A stretch of DNA of 64,000 bases. Origin: Bremerella volcania. GTDB lineage: Bacteria; Planctomycetota; Planctomycetia; Pirellulales; Pirellulaceae. A program made the position numbers and the translations under genes. Position 1 is the stretch's first letter. The number at the start of each line of letters is the position of its first letter. Positions 16,677 through 25,441 of the stretch are shown in pieces. The stretch lies in contig NZ_CP036289.1 of NCBI RefSeq assembly GCF_007748115.1, forward strand, positions 2,418,001 through 2,482,000, in the 5' to 3' direction. The notes beneath the pieces are model-generated. The model was not told where the DNA came from, ran no database searches, and was given only the letters and a program-made list of their open reading frames with translations.

Positions 16677-18131
16677 CTACCTGGCATCTTCCAGCGTTTT
16701 CTCCAGATCGGTTTTCAGCGATCGCATGTAGGCTCGCCACTGGCCGTCGAGTGCCTGTTTGTCTTTGCCAAAGACCCGGTCGAATACCTTTTGCAATTCC
16801 TCTGGCTCGGCGTGGCCAGCCTTGGGGAGCTTGCCCAGTTCGCGGTAATAGGTAACCAACTTCACGAAATGTTTTTCCATGAGAAAGTGGGTTAGTGCCC
16901 ACGACTGGCCGTACGCGTGTAGGGTCGTGAAATTGTTGGCCGAGCGCGTGAAGATCTGATCGGAAGCAATAAAGTCAATGTTGGATATCTGTCTCAGAGG
17001 AGCAAGTTCCCGATACCATCCCAGGCGTTCCGCGTTGACCGCGCCGATGCCACTCCAAGCCGCTTGCTTGGGGGCCTCGAAATACGTCGCCAGACCTTCG
17101 GCTGCCCAAATCGGAATGGGAGAATCGGCCGGCATCAAGCCTGTATTGGCGGCCAGTTGATGAGTCGCTTCGTGGCTGACTACCTCAATGTCGAGATTCT
17201 CACGCTTCACTTCAATCAGTAGGCTCAGTGTGTCGGCAAAGCGGATCACATCCGCCAGGCCACTAATCTTACGCCGGACGATCTCGTCCCGCTCGCTTTG
17301 AATTCTCTGGTTCAGAACGTTGAGCACTTCGAACGATTGGTCGGTTCCCTGGTCGTAGAAGACGGCCACATTATCGACGCGATGAAAGAAACCGGCCGCG
17401 GATGCCAGGTCGGGCCCCAGCAGATTCACAAACTGCAGATACTCGCTGTGCTCCGCGAAGAGAACCACCATCAGTAGTTTATCAGGCACGTCCAGTTCAA
17501 CCCCTTCCAGGCAGAACTTCATCAGAAAGCTTTCGTAAACGGTTTCCAACAGCGCCAGGCGTTCCTCGGCACGCGTCCTTCCGGTCCGGTTGTCCTTTTT
17601 GTTGGAAGTATCATGCAACAAGAGAAAGTGCTTACTCCGCATGAATTTCATATCGGCGCGATTCTTGGTGAAGTCGCGCATGATCTTTTCCTGGGCCGGA
17701 TCGATCGGCACCGGCTTGTCGATTTCCAGTTTCAATTCGACCAACTTCTTGACGCGGTCGTCATTCGGATCGATTTCCCAGGCCGCTTTACAGGCCTGGT
17801 AGAAGAGATCCAGCTTGCCGATCTTAAGCGCCTGACGTGCCGCGTCGAGACACTGGTTCAGATCGCCAGCGGACTTGGCCGTACTCAAATGGTTGGCAAC
17901 TTGCGACTGAACGCTGCGGACTTTGAAGATCTTGACGTCCGAGGCGTTCATGAACAGATTGCCGAACGTGGGATGCCTGAAGGTGACGGTCGCCCCTGGG
18001 TTGACGGTGGCACGACCCTGGAGAATGAAGACCAAATTCGTTCCGGGCACGTTATAGAGAACAAGATCCGCAAAGACTTGGGATACGCAAGCAAATCCCA
18101 AGAGGAGTCCCAGGAGAATTCGAACGATCAT
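16677..18131 (-). CDS. DUF1570 domain protein, putative secreted zinc peptidase-like
   Basis: 484 residues from ATG 18131, chosen because it opens a clear Sec signal (MIVRILLGLLLGFACVSQVFA). The frame stays open to 18299, but that extension is not signal-like. After a beta-rich N-terminal region and a helical, TPR-like stretch (about 95-165), a DUF1570 domain holds SHEATHQLAANTG with an HExxH-type site near residues 318-322, and later WAAEGLATYFE, which could supply the third ligand. DUF1570 proteins are common in planctomycetes and have a peptidase-like fold; no substrate is established. Probably periplasmic. Confidence 0.75.
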   Translation of the reverse strand: MIVRILLGLLLGFACVSQVFADLVLYNVPGTNLVFILQGRATVNPGATVTFRHPTFGNLFMNASDVKIFKVRSVQSQVANHLSTAKSAGDLNQCLDAARQALKIGKLDLFYQACKAAWEIDPNDDRVKKLVELKLEIDKPVPIDPAQEKIMRDFTKNRADMKFMRSKHFLLLHDTSNKKDNRTGRTRAEERLALLETVYESFLMKFCLEGVELDVPDKLLMVVLFAEHSEYLQFVNLLGPDLASAAGFFHRVDNVAVFYDQGTDQSFEVLNVLNQRIQSERDEIVRRKISGLADVIRFADTLSLLIEVKRENLDIEVVSHEATHQLAANTGLMPADSPIPIWAAEGLATYFEAPKQAAWSGIGAVNAERLGWYRELAPLRQISNIDFIASDQIFTRSANNFTTLHAYGQSWALTHFLMEKHFVKLVTYYRELGKLPKAGHAEPEELQKVFDRVFGKDKQALDGQWRAYMRSLKTDLEKTLEDAR

Positions 18132-18247
18132 GTCGACACGCGAGTAAGGAGAATAAGGATTAGCAGAAGAGACAGCGACATTATGCCTGGGATTGGCAGC
18201 GAGAGCAAAACCAGCTGGTTCAAATGCGATGAAAGAGCACTCCGGTC

Positions 18248-18288
18248 CCTTCTCCACTGTCTTCGCACCGAGAGGGTTAGGGGGCATG
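18248..18288 (+). repeat. Degenerate family C palindrome
   Basis: CCCTTCTCCACTGTCTTCGC then ACCGAGAGGGTTAGGGGGCATG. It keeps the TTAGGG tail and outer arms of the copies at 14735 and 5160 but is more diverged. It lies between the DUF1570 gene and bioB. Confidence 0.4.
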
Positions 18289-18376
18289 TCGCAGGTCAAG
18301 AAGTGTAGGCGATGCTTGTGTTCCCATCGCCGGGTGGCCCGGAGAGAAATCTCTCTGGGTCACTTAAGTCTTTCTT

Positions 18377-18404
18377 ATCCGTGTTCATCCGTGTAATCCG
18401 TGGT
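18377..18404. repeat. ATCCGTG repeat arm (same unit as at 3702-3831)
   Basis: ATCCGTGTTCATCCGTG, then TAATCCGTGGT. It matches the reverse complement of the left arm of the element at 3702 almost exactly, but here the partner arm is missing. Confidence 0.65.
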
Positions 18405-18462
18405 TAGATCTCTTTCTTCCCGTCGTCGGTGCGATGCGTTTCGCTGCTCGCACCTTACGGAT

Positions 18463-19479
18463 CTAGTTCGTTGAACCCACCGAGACTTCTTCCGTCTTGG
18501 TCACGGTGAAGCCGAGGTCTTCGAGCATCTTGTAGTCGTCTTCCGCGGTTTGGCCTGGCGTGGTGAGGTAGTCTCCCAGGAAGATCGAGTTCGCGGCGTA
18601 CAGCCCCATCGGCTGCAGGGTTCGCAGGTGGATCTCGCGGCCGCCGGCGATACGCAGTTCGGCACTGGGATTGGCGAAGCGATAGACGGCCAGGATGCGC
18701 AGGCACTGGCGCGGGCTCAGGTCTTTGCCCAGGCCTTGAAGTGGCGTGCCGTCGATCGGGTTCAGGAAGTTGACTGGAATCGAGTGCACGCCCAGGTCGC
18801 GTAGTTCGAGGGCCATCTTCACCACGTCTTCGTCCGACTCGCCCATTCCCACGATGCCGCCGCTGCACATTTCGAGGCCGGCGTTTTTGACGGCGTTGAG
18901 CGTATCGATGCGGTCTTCGTACGTGTGGGTCGAGCAGATCTTCTGGTAGTACTCGGCACTGGTGTTCACGTTGTGGTTCACACGATCGACGCCGCAGGCC
19001 TTCAGGCGATCGGCTTGTTCGGGGCTCAACAGGCCCAGGCAGGCGCAGATCTTCAGGTCGTACTTTTCCTTGATCTCGGGAACGATCGTCTCGACGGCCT
19101 TCATCTCGCGTTCGTTCGGACCGCGAGCCGAAATCACGATGCAGTAGGTCTTCACGTCCCGCTGGGCGGCGATCTTGGCCCCTTCCATTAGCTTGTCGCG
19201 GCTGAGGAAGTTGTACTTGGGGATCTCGGCGTCCGAGACCTTCGACTGCGAACAGTAGCCGCAGTCTTCCGGACAGAGACCGCTTTTGGCATTCATCAAC
19301 TGATACAGCTGGACCGTTTTGCCAAAGTGTTGGCGGCGTATCTTGAACGCGGCGGACATCACATCCAGTAGTTCGTCGTCGGACGAATGGAGGATCGAAA
19401 GACCTTCCTCCACGGTCAATTGATGACCACGCAAGACTTCTTCGGCCAAGGCGGACCACGATAGTGTCGACATTGACAT
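18463..19479 (-). CDS. bioB: Biotin synthase
   Basis: 338 residues from ATG 19479 (ATG 19473 is also possible); the frame continues upstream to 19539 without family support. BioB is a radical SAM enzyme that inserts sulfur into dethiobiotin as the last step of biotin synthesis. The CxxxCxxC that binds the radical [4Fe-4S] cluster is at Cys69, Cys73 and Cys76 (GLCPEDCGYC). Further blocks are VNHNVNTSAEYY and the auxiliary-cluster-side CSGGIVGMGES. No other bio genes are close, so biotin genes are dispersed here. It is divergent from the PSP1 gene. Confidence 0.96.
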   Translation of the reverse strand: MSMSTLSWSALAEEVLRGHQLTVEEGLSILHSSDDELLDVMSAAFKIRRQHFGKTVQLYQLMNAKSGLCPEDCGYCSQSKVSDAEIPKYNFLSRDKLMEGAKIAAQRDVKTYCIVISARGPNEREMKAVETIVPEIKEKYDLKICACLGLLSPEQADRLKACGVDRVNHNVNTSAEYYQKICSTHTYEDRIDTLNAVKNAGLEMCSGGIVGMGESDEDVVKMALELRDLGVHSIPVNFLNPIDGTPLQGLGKDLSPRQCLRILAVYRFANPSAELRIAGGREIHLRTLQPMGLYAANSIFLGDYLTTPGQTAEDDYKMLEDLGFTVTKTEEVSVGSTN

Positions 19480-19640
19480 CGGCGGCGTTCTCTTCTTTAA
19501 CGGTCGAGTGGGGAAGCGTATTTTGGCCAGTTGGGCCAATCGCCCATTCTAAAACGGTTGGCGGTGAATTGTAAGGTGAGTGGCTGTCGACACTTGGCAA
19601 GAGTACAGTGATCGGCGAAAATGGGGGTAAGGAGACTATT

Positions 19641-20201
19641 TTGATACAAGAAACGGCCATTGGGCGCCATCATTTCGTTCGCGTCAGCGTGCTGGGGCAT
19701 GTCGGTCGGTTTACGTCGGTCGATGCGATCGCCTATGATCGCGGCATGCGTGTCATCTGCCGCACCTCGCGCGGGCTCGAAGTAGGGGAAATCCTCGGTC
19801 CGGCCGGCGAATCGGAGCAAAACGATTCCGACGGCTCGATCGTCCGCGGCGTGACCGTCGAAGACGACCTGATCCTGGCTCGCTTGGAACGTAATCGTCA
19901 GGAAGCCTTCGCGGCCTGTGAGAAAGAACTAACCAATCGCGGCATCCACGTTCCCCTGCTCGAGGTCGAGCAGCTATTCGACGGTGGCTCGCTCTATTTC
20001 TACTTTCTGGGGGACGTTCCGGAGGAAGTGGCTCAGCTGACCAACCGCTTGGCCGAAACCTACAACGCGGCCGCCGGCATCAGCCAGTTCTCCGATTTGC
20101 TGCAGACCGGGTGTGGTCCCGGCTGCGGAACGGAAGAAAAAGCTGGCGGTTGCGGCGACGCCTGTACGAGCTGCGCGATTGCCGGGGCGTGTAAAAAGTA
20201 G
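19641..20201 (+). CDS. PSP1 C-terminal domain protein with Cys-rich tail
   Basis: 186 residues from TTG 19641, which follows GGAG by six bases; a GTG at 19608 lacks a site. The body fits the PSP1 C-terminal domain (YaaT-type in Bacillus): DRGMRVICRTSRGLEVGEIL, LLEVEQLFDGGSLYFYFLG and later ETYNAAAG. In Bacillus, YaaT is part of a complex affecting phosphorelay and RNase Y. The last 30 residues carry eight Cys (GCGPGCG, GGCGDACTSCAIAGAC), which could bind an Fe-S cluster or zinc. Cytosolic. It is divergent from bioB. Confidence 0.8.
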   Translation: MIQETAIGRHHFVRVSVLGHVGRFTSVDAIAYDRGMRVICRTSRGLEVGEILGPAGESEQNDSDGSIVRGVTVEDDLILARLERNRQEAFAACEKELTNRGIHVPLLEVEQLFDGGSLYFYFLGDVPEEVAQLTNRLAETYNAAAGISQFSDLLQTGCGPGCGTEEKAGGCGDACTSCAIAGACKK

Positions 20202-20291
20202 CCTTAGCCATCTTCGCAGGGCGACGTGATGGGCTGTCTATTTGCCCAGAATTGATAGCACGCTCAGCATGCGATATGCGGGTACCCGCAC

Positions 20292-20555
20292 TTGTGCAGC
20301 ACGGCGAACAAACGCAAGTCGATGAAGCGTAAAGGGGATGAAGGCTTCCAGTGGTGCGGTGCATTCGTCAACTGGAGCCTGGCTCAGACGGGCATCGAAG
20401 GAACCCGCGACGCACTGCTCGACGAGGTCGACGGTCAATTTAAGATGCTTGGCGGAAATCAGAAGCCAGAGCACGGCAAGGGACCGCGATGCGTTTCATA
20501 TCCACGCATCAACCTGAGTTCGGTCGCGGCTTATCGCATGCCGCGGGCGAACTAG
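20292..20555 (+). pseudogene. Remnant of a TIGR02594-like (CHAP/NlpC-type) cell-wall protein
   Basis: An 87-codon frame without a good start. It holds QWCGAFVNWSLAQTGIEGT, which recalls the (P)WCAAFVNWCLxQxGIxGT block of TIGR02594-family proteins. Directly after it comes FKMLGGNQ, then VSYPRINLSSVAAYRMP, like that family's closing block (LGGNQ ... V ... YP ... YRWP). The part that normally lies between, with the catalytic GHVGF-type His, is missing. I read this as an internally deleted, dead copy; a short expressed peptide is not excluded. This family link rests on motif memory only. Confidence 0.5.
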
Positions 20556-20654
20556 TTGCTCGACAAATAAGACCGTTATTGGGGTTTGTAAGTCGACGAG
20601 GATAAGCGAACAAGCGAGGAGGGATGTTTGGGTGGGAAAGAGTTGGGAGGCAAA

Positions 20655-21224
20655 CTATGGAATTGCGATGAATTCCGCATTTTCATTTTCTTCGGTCGGC
20701 CAACTTCGACGCAGCTCAATTTCAAAACTGTTATGTGCTGGGCCATCGCAGAGCACCCGGATGCGAATCGCGTTTTGCGGTTCGCGAGTCAACAACACCC
20801 GTCCTGTCGTGCCGAGATGATCCAGGCAATAGACCTCGCCTTGAAAGAGGTTCTCGTTGCGATCAGGCAAGTCATCGTCATGCTCCAGGATGATACCCAG
20901 CGCCCCTTCGGGACGCCCGTGCAGATGCAATTCGTACCATGGTTTTCCGCTGGGAGTAAACAATACGTACTTCTTATCTTTATCGGTCCATGCGCCCGCA
21001 AAGAGTGCGGTAGTTTCCGGCTGCTTGCTATCCCAGCCAATGATAGGGCCAAGTATCAATGAGGAGACGAAAAGAATTCCTACGAATGCCTTAAACGCGA
21101 TGACCAAGTAGGCGCCAATGGCCGAGCCAACAGCACCCTCCATGATACGGCGCCAAAAAGGGTTTTTCGTAAGATACGAAAACACACCTGTTACAGGTTG
21201 AGAGAACCATTTCGTCCATCGCAT
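20655..21224 (-). CDS. Hypothetical membrane-anchored protein
   Basis: 189 residues. A basic, aromatic N-terminus is followed by a hydrophobic stretch (about 28-63: GSAIGAYLVIAFKAFVGILF, then SSLILGPIIGW), probably one or two membrane segments. The C-terminal 120 residues are a soluble, beta-rich domain (YVLFTPSGKPWYELHLHGRP, GEVYCLDHLG). No family was recognised. It sits in a region with decayed genes and an insertion sequence, but its own frame looks intact. Confidence 0.5.
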   Translation of the reverse strand: MRWTKWFSQPVTGVFSYLTKNPFWRRIMEGAVGSAIGAYLVIAFKAFVGILFVSSLILGPIIGWDSKQPETTALFAGAWTDKDKKYVLFTPSGKPWYELHLHGRPEGALGIILEHDDDLPDRNENLFQGEVYCLDHLGTTGRVLLTREPQNAIRIRVLCDGPAHNSFEIELRRSWPTEENENAEFIAIP

Positions 21225-21613
21225 AGTAGTCGTGTCCTATAGGATAGATGCCATTGTTAACGATTCGAGTGATTCGATAATGGCGTCGACTAGGACAGGC
21301 GAAGAAGCGGGGATGTACGCGGGTGTGAGCTGTTAAATCGTGTTCGGTATGGCCGCCGTCCACAACTATTTAACAACTCACGTAGTGCGCCACACACTGC
21401 CCGCGTTTTCCCCTCCCCCAGGCAGCCTAATCGCCCGCGGTAGGTAGACCAAATTTCACGAAGTGGAATATGAAACCTGGTCCAGGTTAAAAGGGACCGC
21501 AGGGAGAAACGCGAAGCAGAATTAGGCTCCTCCGCAATTCCACGAATGTGGCGAGTGGAATTGGGTGGCATCGCGCTGTTGATCAAGTAAAGGTTTTGGT
21601 TTCTATTGCTCTC
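21225..21613. other. Intergenic region left of the insertion sequence, no gene seen
   Basis: 389 bases between the membrane-protein gene and the target duplication of the ISAs1 copy. A minus-strand frame runs through it into the insertion sequence, but it crosses the element border and has no ribosome-binding site, so I do not call it. Nothing else was recognised. Confidence 0.4.
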
Positions 21614-21623
21614 GACCGAAGCC

Positions 21624-22882
21624 CACGGCGATTGCGCCATGATGGGTTATCTGCGACACTGAGGCAATGGCGGTCAGGCGATTTTGTGACGGAGGTTGTC
21701 GCGGCCTGATCCGGTGTTCTCAGGTGCCTTTCTCATGTCGTCACGTTCGCCTGTTTCCCTTCAAGAGTGCTTTGCCGATCTGACCGATCCGCGGACTCGC
21801 AAGGTGACTTATCCGTTAACGAATATCGTGACCATCGCGCTGTGTGCGGTGATGAGTGGGGCGGATGATTTTGTGGCTATCGCCGACTGGGCCGAGATGA
21901 AGAAGGAGTGGCTGGGTAAGTTCCTTGATTTGAGTTCCGGCATCCCTTCGCACGATCGCTTTAATGCGATCTTGGCTTCGCTGAATCCGGCTGAGTTTGA
22001 GAAGTGTTTGCTGACTTGGATCACCGCCTTACACGAAATCACCGACGGGCAGATCATCGCGATTGACGGCAAGACGCTGCGGCGGAGTTTCGACAAGGCC
22101 AGCAGCAAGGCGGCCATTCACATGGTCAGTGCCTGGGCGACTGCCAATCATGTGAGTCTCGGCCAGGTAGTAACCGACGCGAAGAGCAACGAGATCACCG
22201 CCATTCCCAAACTGCTTGAAATCGTCGAGGTTTCCGGCAGTTTAGTGACGATTGACGCTCAAGGTTGCCAACAGGACATCGCTCAGAAGATCGTCGACCA
22301 GGGAGCCGATTATTGCCTGGCCGTGAAGCGCAATCAGCCGACCCTCCACGATTCGATCGAAGATTTTTTTGTCGCGCAGCAGGAAAGCAATTTCAAGCGA
22401 GCCAAAGTACACCGTCACGAAACGCACGAGAAAGGGCATGGTCGCGAGGAGTCGCGTTCCTATTATATCTGCCCTGTGAACGACGAGATCATCACACGAG
22501 ATCGTTGGTCGAACTTGAGGGCGATCGGGATGACGATCAATATCGTGAAGCAAGGCGGGAACGAGACGAGCGAGGTGCGATACTATATCCTGAGCAAGTA
22601 CCTTTCCGGCAAGCGTTTCGCCGAGGCCGTTCGCGGTCATTGGGGCATTGAAAACAGCCTGCACTGGCAACTGGACGTGACGTTCGGTGAAGATCAATCT
22701 CGCATCCGCAAAGGGCACGCCGACGCCAACTTTAGCCTGCTACGAAGGACGAGCCTGAGCCTGCTGAAGAACAACAAGACAGCCAAGGTCGGCGTGAAGA
22801 ACAAACGATTAAAATGCGGCTGGGGCGATGACTACCGCATGGAAGTCCTGCTGGGACGGTGAGTTATGGTGCAATCGCCGTG
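21624..22882 (+). mobile_element. ISAs1-family insertion sequence, copy A (1259 bp)
   Basis: The ends are 17-bp inverted repeats, CACGGCGATTGCGCCAT left and the complement of CACGGCGATTGCACCAT right (one mismatch). A 10-bp target duplication, GACCGAAGCC, flanks it at 21614-21623 and 22883-22892. It carries one transposase gene. A second element of the same length lies inverted at 49172-50430; I saw no difference between the two where I compared them, and the encoded proteins are identical. Confidence 0.95.
21735..22862 (+). CDS. ISAs1-family transposase
   Basis: 375 residues from ATG 21735, the usual ISAs1 transposase length; an in-frame TTG at 21696 would add 13 residues. The N-terminal part (SLQECFADLTDPRTRKVTYP, then LTNIVTIALCAVMSGAD) is the DDE_Tnp_1-associated domain. 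The DDE-type catalytic domain follows, with IIAIDGKTLRRSFD supplying the first Asp, VTIDAQGCQQDIA the second and HWGIENSLHWQLDVTF the final Glu region. The frame is intact. Its protein is identical to the copy at 49192-50319. Confidence 0.95.
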   Translation: MSSRSPVSLQECFADLTDPRTRKVTYPLTNIVTIALCAVMSGADDFVAIADWAEMKKEWLGKFLDLSSGIPSHDRFNAILASLNPAEFEKCLLTWITALHEITDGQIIAIDGKTLRRSFDKASSKAAIHMVSAWATANHVSLGQVVTDAKSNEITAIPKLLEIVEVSGSLVTIDAQGCQQDIAQKIVDQGADYCLAVKRNQPTLHDSIEDFFVAQQESNFKRAKVHRHETHEKGHGREESRSYYICPVNDEIITRDRWSNLRAIGMTINIVKQGGNETSEVRYYILSKYLSGKRFAEAVRGHWGIENSLHWQLDVTFGEDQSRIRKGHADANFSLLRRTSLSLLKNNKTAKVGVKNKRLKCGWGDDYRMEVLLGR

Positions 22883-22892
22883 GACCGAAGCC

Positions 22893-23336
22893 CCGTAACC
22901 TACTAATAACACATCCGTGTGTGTATCTGTTTAACGGAAACTTGCCATGTCGTAGAAACCAGTGCACCGTCACACATCAACATATCTCGACCTGCGGCAT
23001 TGATCTGGTATGAGGTTAAGGACCTCCTTGTGTTGATCGATTTAGGTAGGAGATGTGATTCTTGAGGAGTGTTAATCGAATCGTAAGCAAGAAATCCACA
23101 CGGTCAATTGTCTTGTCTGTCGGAAATGAGGATGGCAAAGGTCAGGAATGTAGTTTACGAAAAGTCTGACTTTCCTAAATGTCGACTAATTCAAGAGATA
23201 GCCATTCGTTGATGTGAACGCGAAAAAATTTGGATTTTAAAAAGACAGTTGCTTCATCTTGTCTCCTCGACGAGTTGCGGGTCCGTTTTTTGGGTTACCC
23301 AGCGGCTCAGAGGTGGGGACGTGGGGCTCGTGTTCG
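22893..23336. other. Intergenic region right of IS copy A, no gene seen
   Basis: About 440 bases, AT-richer than the surrounding chromosome. No open frame with a start and ribosome-binding site, no RNA motif and no strong repeat were recognised. It leads into the DUF4261 remnant. Confidence 0.4.
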
Positions 23337-23475
23337 CTTGAAGTGACTTCGATGATTGGAAACACGCGAGGAGGCTAGCAGTGGGCGGGTGCCTTGGTCA
23401 TGTTCGACGCAGAGACTGGTTGGACTGTCAAAGATGACAAGCGAAATGAATGGACGCGTGTGATTCCGCCGTAAA
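23337..23475 (+). pseudogene. Degenerate fragment of a DUF4261 gene
   Basis: The stretch TTGAAGTGACTTCGATGATT and on to about 23475 aligns with 24521-24650 inside the intact DUF4261 gene. Both share ACGCG(A/T)GAGGA, then CAGTGGGCG, then TTGGTCATGTTCGACG. In the translated remnant, QWAGALVMFDAETG matches QWAMGGPSALVMFDEESG of the intact protein. The fragment has lost about ten bases after CAGTGGGCG, contains stops and frame changes upstream, and ends at a stop at 23472. It looks like a partial duplication or relic allele about 1 kb before the intact gene, on the same strand. Confidence 0.7.
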
Positions 23476-23529
23476 CAAACTCAGGCTCAGACTTTCAGCT
23501 TAATGGATTACGGAAAGTGAGCTGACTCG

Positions 23530-24255
23530 TTATGACGGATCAAACGTTGCCTTGATAACGCTGGCCAGGTCCAATAGCAGCTGATCCCCTGCCCCTTGGT
23601 ACGATGCCCCATGCATGACGGCCAGCGTTTCTGGCTGCAGGTCGGCAAGTTTGCGAAGAACTCCTTCGGTCTGCGACGTGTACGGCATGTACCCGGCCAG
23701 CGGTCCTTGCTGAAGCAGTTGCATGCCCTGCTGGGTTGGCTCGATCAGCGATTCGCTGGTGATCGCCGCGCAATCACCAAAGTGATGAAACAGGTCCGAG
23801 CAGAAGAGCGTTTTGGTCGTCTCTTCAAACAACACGCCGGCATCCCAGCCGTGCGGAATGTGAGGAGACCGATAGAACCGATAACGATACTTGCCCGTTT
23901 CTAGGACATCGTCCGGCGTCATGCCGCGGGCCGGGCGATCGGAGAAATCGTCGACGCTTACCAGCTTGCCGACCAGCGTACAGACCGGCTCGGCATGGGG
24001 GGCGACTTTAAGCCACTCGTTCAGGGCACCGCATTCGTCCGACTCGAAGTGGCTCCAGGCGATGTAGCGGAGCGACTTCGGATCGATGATCTTCGCCACG
24101 GCTTCTTGAAGTGCCGGAAACATGGCCTTCAGCCCGGTATGAAACAAAAGCGGCTCGTCGTCCTGCACGAGGAAGTGATTGAACTGCATGTTCAACTGCG
24201 GAACGAACACCGATAGGCGAAACAGATCTGGGGCAATTTCCGTGATGTTGGCCAT
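23530..24255 (-). CDS. ODP-type (flavodiiron-like) metallo-beta-lactamase fold protein
   Basis: 241 residues. The sequence fits the oxygen-binding diiron protein (ODP) group, related to the lactamase domain of flavodiiron proteins but without flavodoxin. Ligand-like residues are His69, Glu71 and Asp73 in SHFESDECG, then PHGWD, the Asp in FCSDLF and His in VMHGASY. In flavodiiron proteins the first motif is HxExDH; here the last His is Glu74. Such proteins bind dioxygen, NO or peroxide and often act as sensors or reductases. It is divergent from the DUF4261 gene. Confidence 0.75.
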   Translation of the reverse strand: MANITEIAPDLFRLSVFVPQLNMQFNHFLVQDDEPLLFHTGLKAMFPALQEAVAKIIDPKSLRYIAWSHFESDECGALNEWLKVAPHAEPVCTLVGKLVSVDDFSDRPARGMTPDDVLETGKYRYRFYRSPHIPHGWDAGVLFEETTKTLFCSDLFHHFGDCAAITSESLIEPTQQGMQLLQQGPLAGYMPYTSQTEGVLRKLADLQPETLAVMHGASYQGAGDQLLLDLASVIKATFDPS

Positions 24256-24445
24256 GGTAGATGGGATCCAGGCATGATTGATTGGATTTTCTCCACGTTG
24301 TATCGCATGCGTTGACCCGGGGGAAGCTCGTTTCCATCGCCCCCAGGATCGCGGAAACTTTCAGAGGTTTGACGTTCTAGGGTCGTGGGCGTATGCTTGG
24401 CGTCGCATCGATTATCGCAATATGTGTTTCACCGGGGCAAACGCC

Positions 24446-25441
24446 ATGGCCAAGGGAATTTTCACGCAAGGTGTTTGTGTTTTGCTCGAGCGACCGATCT
24501 CGATCGAAGAGGTTGCGCTAGTTTTGAGCGACTTCGAGTTGCTCGGAACGCGTGAGGAAAGCGAACAGTGGGCGATGGGGGGCCCCAGTGCGTTGGTCAT
24601 GTTCGACGAAGAATCGGGCGGCACGGTCACGGTGGATACGGTCGATCATGTCTGGCCCGATGACATGGGGGATCCTCAAACCGAGTTCATGGTGTTTGGA
24701 GCCTGGTCGATGGGGCACTTCGGACCGTTCGCCTACCCCGGAGGTCTGGAACGTGCGATGCAGCAGTCGTGGGCGTGGAAAGAAGCCCCCGAGGTGGTCG
24801 AGCGACACCAGGCATTTCTTCGCATCCGCACCAGCTATGTCATCGGTCAAGGGGAAGATGCCAAGTGCCTGCCGGAAGAGTACGACCCTACCGCCGAGTT
24901 GCAATTCAGCATGAAGATCGTTCAGGCACTGCTCAGTTTGGACGGGGCGCTGTGCTACTTCAATCCCAACGGAGAAGTCCTGCTAGACGAAGACAACTTC
25001 CGTTCCAGTTTGAACTACGGCTGGGCCAACGAACTGTTGCCGCTGGATGTCTGGTCGAACGTTCGCTTGTTCAACATCGACGAGACGTGGGCGCTAATGG
25101 ATACGGTTGGTAACTGGCAACTGGAGATCCCCGATATCGAGGCCTGCTTCGTCGTCGACGATTACGAAGTGAACGAAGTCGCGAACTTTCTGCGGAACGC
25201 CTCGAATTACCTCGTCCAAAGCGGGGCGATCATTAACGACGGCGAAACGATGGATGGCCCCGGCGACATCCGCTGGCAGGCCGTCCAGTTCGAGAACGGC
25301 ATCTGCGATCCCCCGCGCGAGACTCTCCGCTTCGTGCCGATGGACGATCATGAAATACCAAAACTGGTACAAGAGACGGGACGGGCCGAAGAGGATGCAG
25401 CAGAAGAAGATCAAGCCGACGACGAACTTTCCGGCGATTGA
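24446..25441 (+). CDS. DUF4261 domain protein
   Basis: 331 residues from ATG 24446 (ATG 24422 is an alternative; the frame opens earlier but without family support). The protein fits DUF4261 in its C-terminal part (about 215-320), with a preceding domain rich in Trp and acidic residues (WAMGGPSALVMFDEESGG, FMVFGAWSMGHFGPFAYPGG). It has no signal peptide. DUF4261 is found as a stand-alone protein near secretion and toxin-immunity genes in several phyla, but its role is not known. A degenerate fragment lies about 1 kb upstream. Its 3' end overlaps the convergent zinc-peptidase gene by 31 bases. Confidence 0.7.
   Translation: MAKGIFTQGVCVLLERPISIEEVALVLSDFELLGTREESEQWAMGGPSALVMFDEESGGTVTVDTVDHVWPDDMGDPQTEFMVFGAWSMGHFGPFAYPGGLERAMQQSWAWKEAPEVVERHQAFLRIRTSYVIGQGEDAKCLPEEYDPTAELQFSMKIVQALLSLDGALCYFNPNGEVLLDEDNFRSSLNYGWANELLPLDVWSNVRLFNIDETWALMDTVGNWQLEIPDIEACFVVDDYEVNEVANFLRNASNYLVQSGAIINDGETMDGPGDIRWQAVQFENGICDPPRETLRFVPMDDHEIPKLVQETGRAEEDAAEEDQADDELSGD

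Noticed and set aside
21290-21640. A 116-codon minus-strand frame left of IS copy A
   Set aside because: It runs across the insertion border into the IS end, has no ribosome-binding site and no motif.
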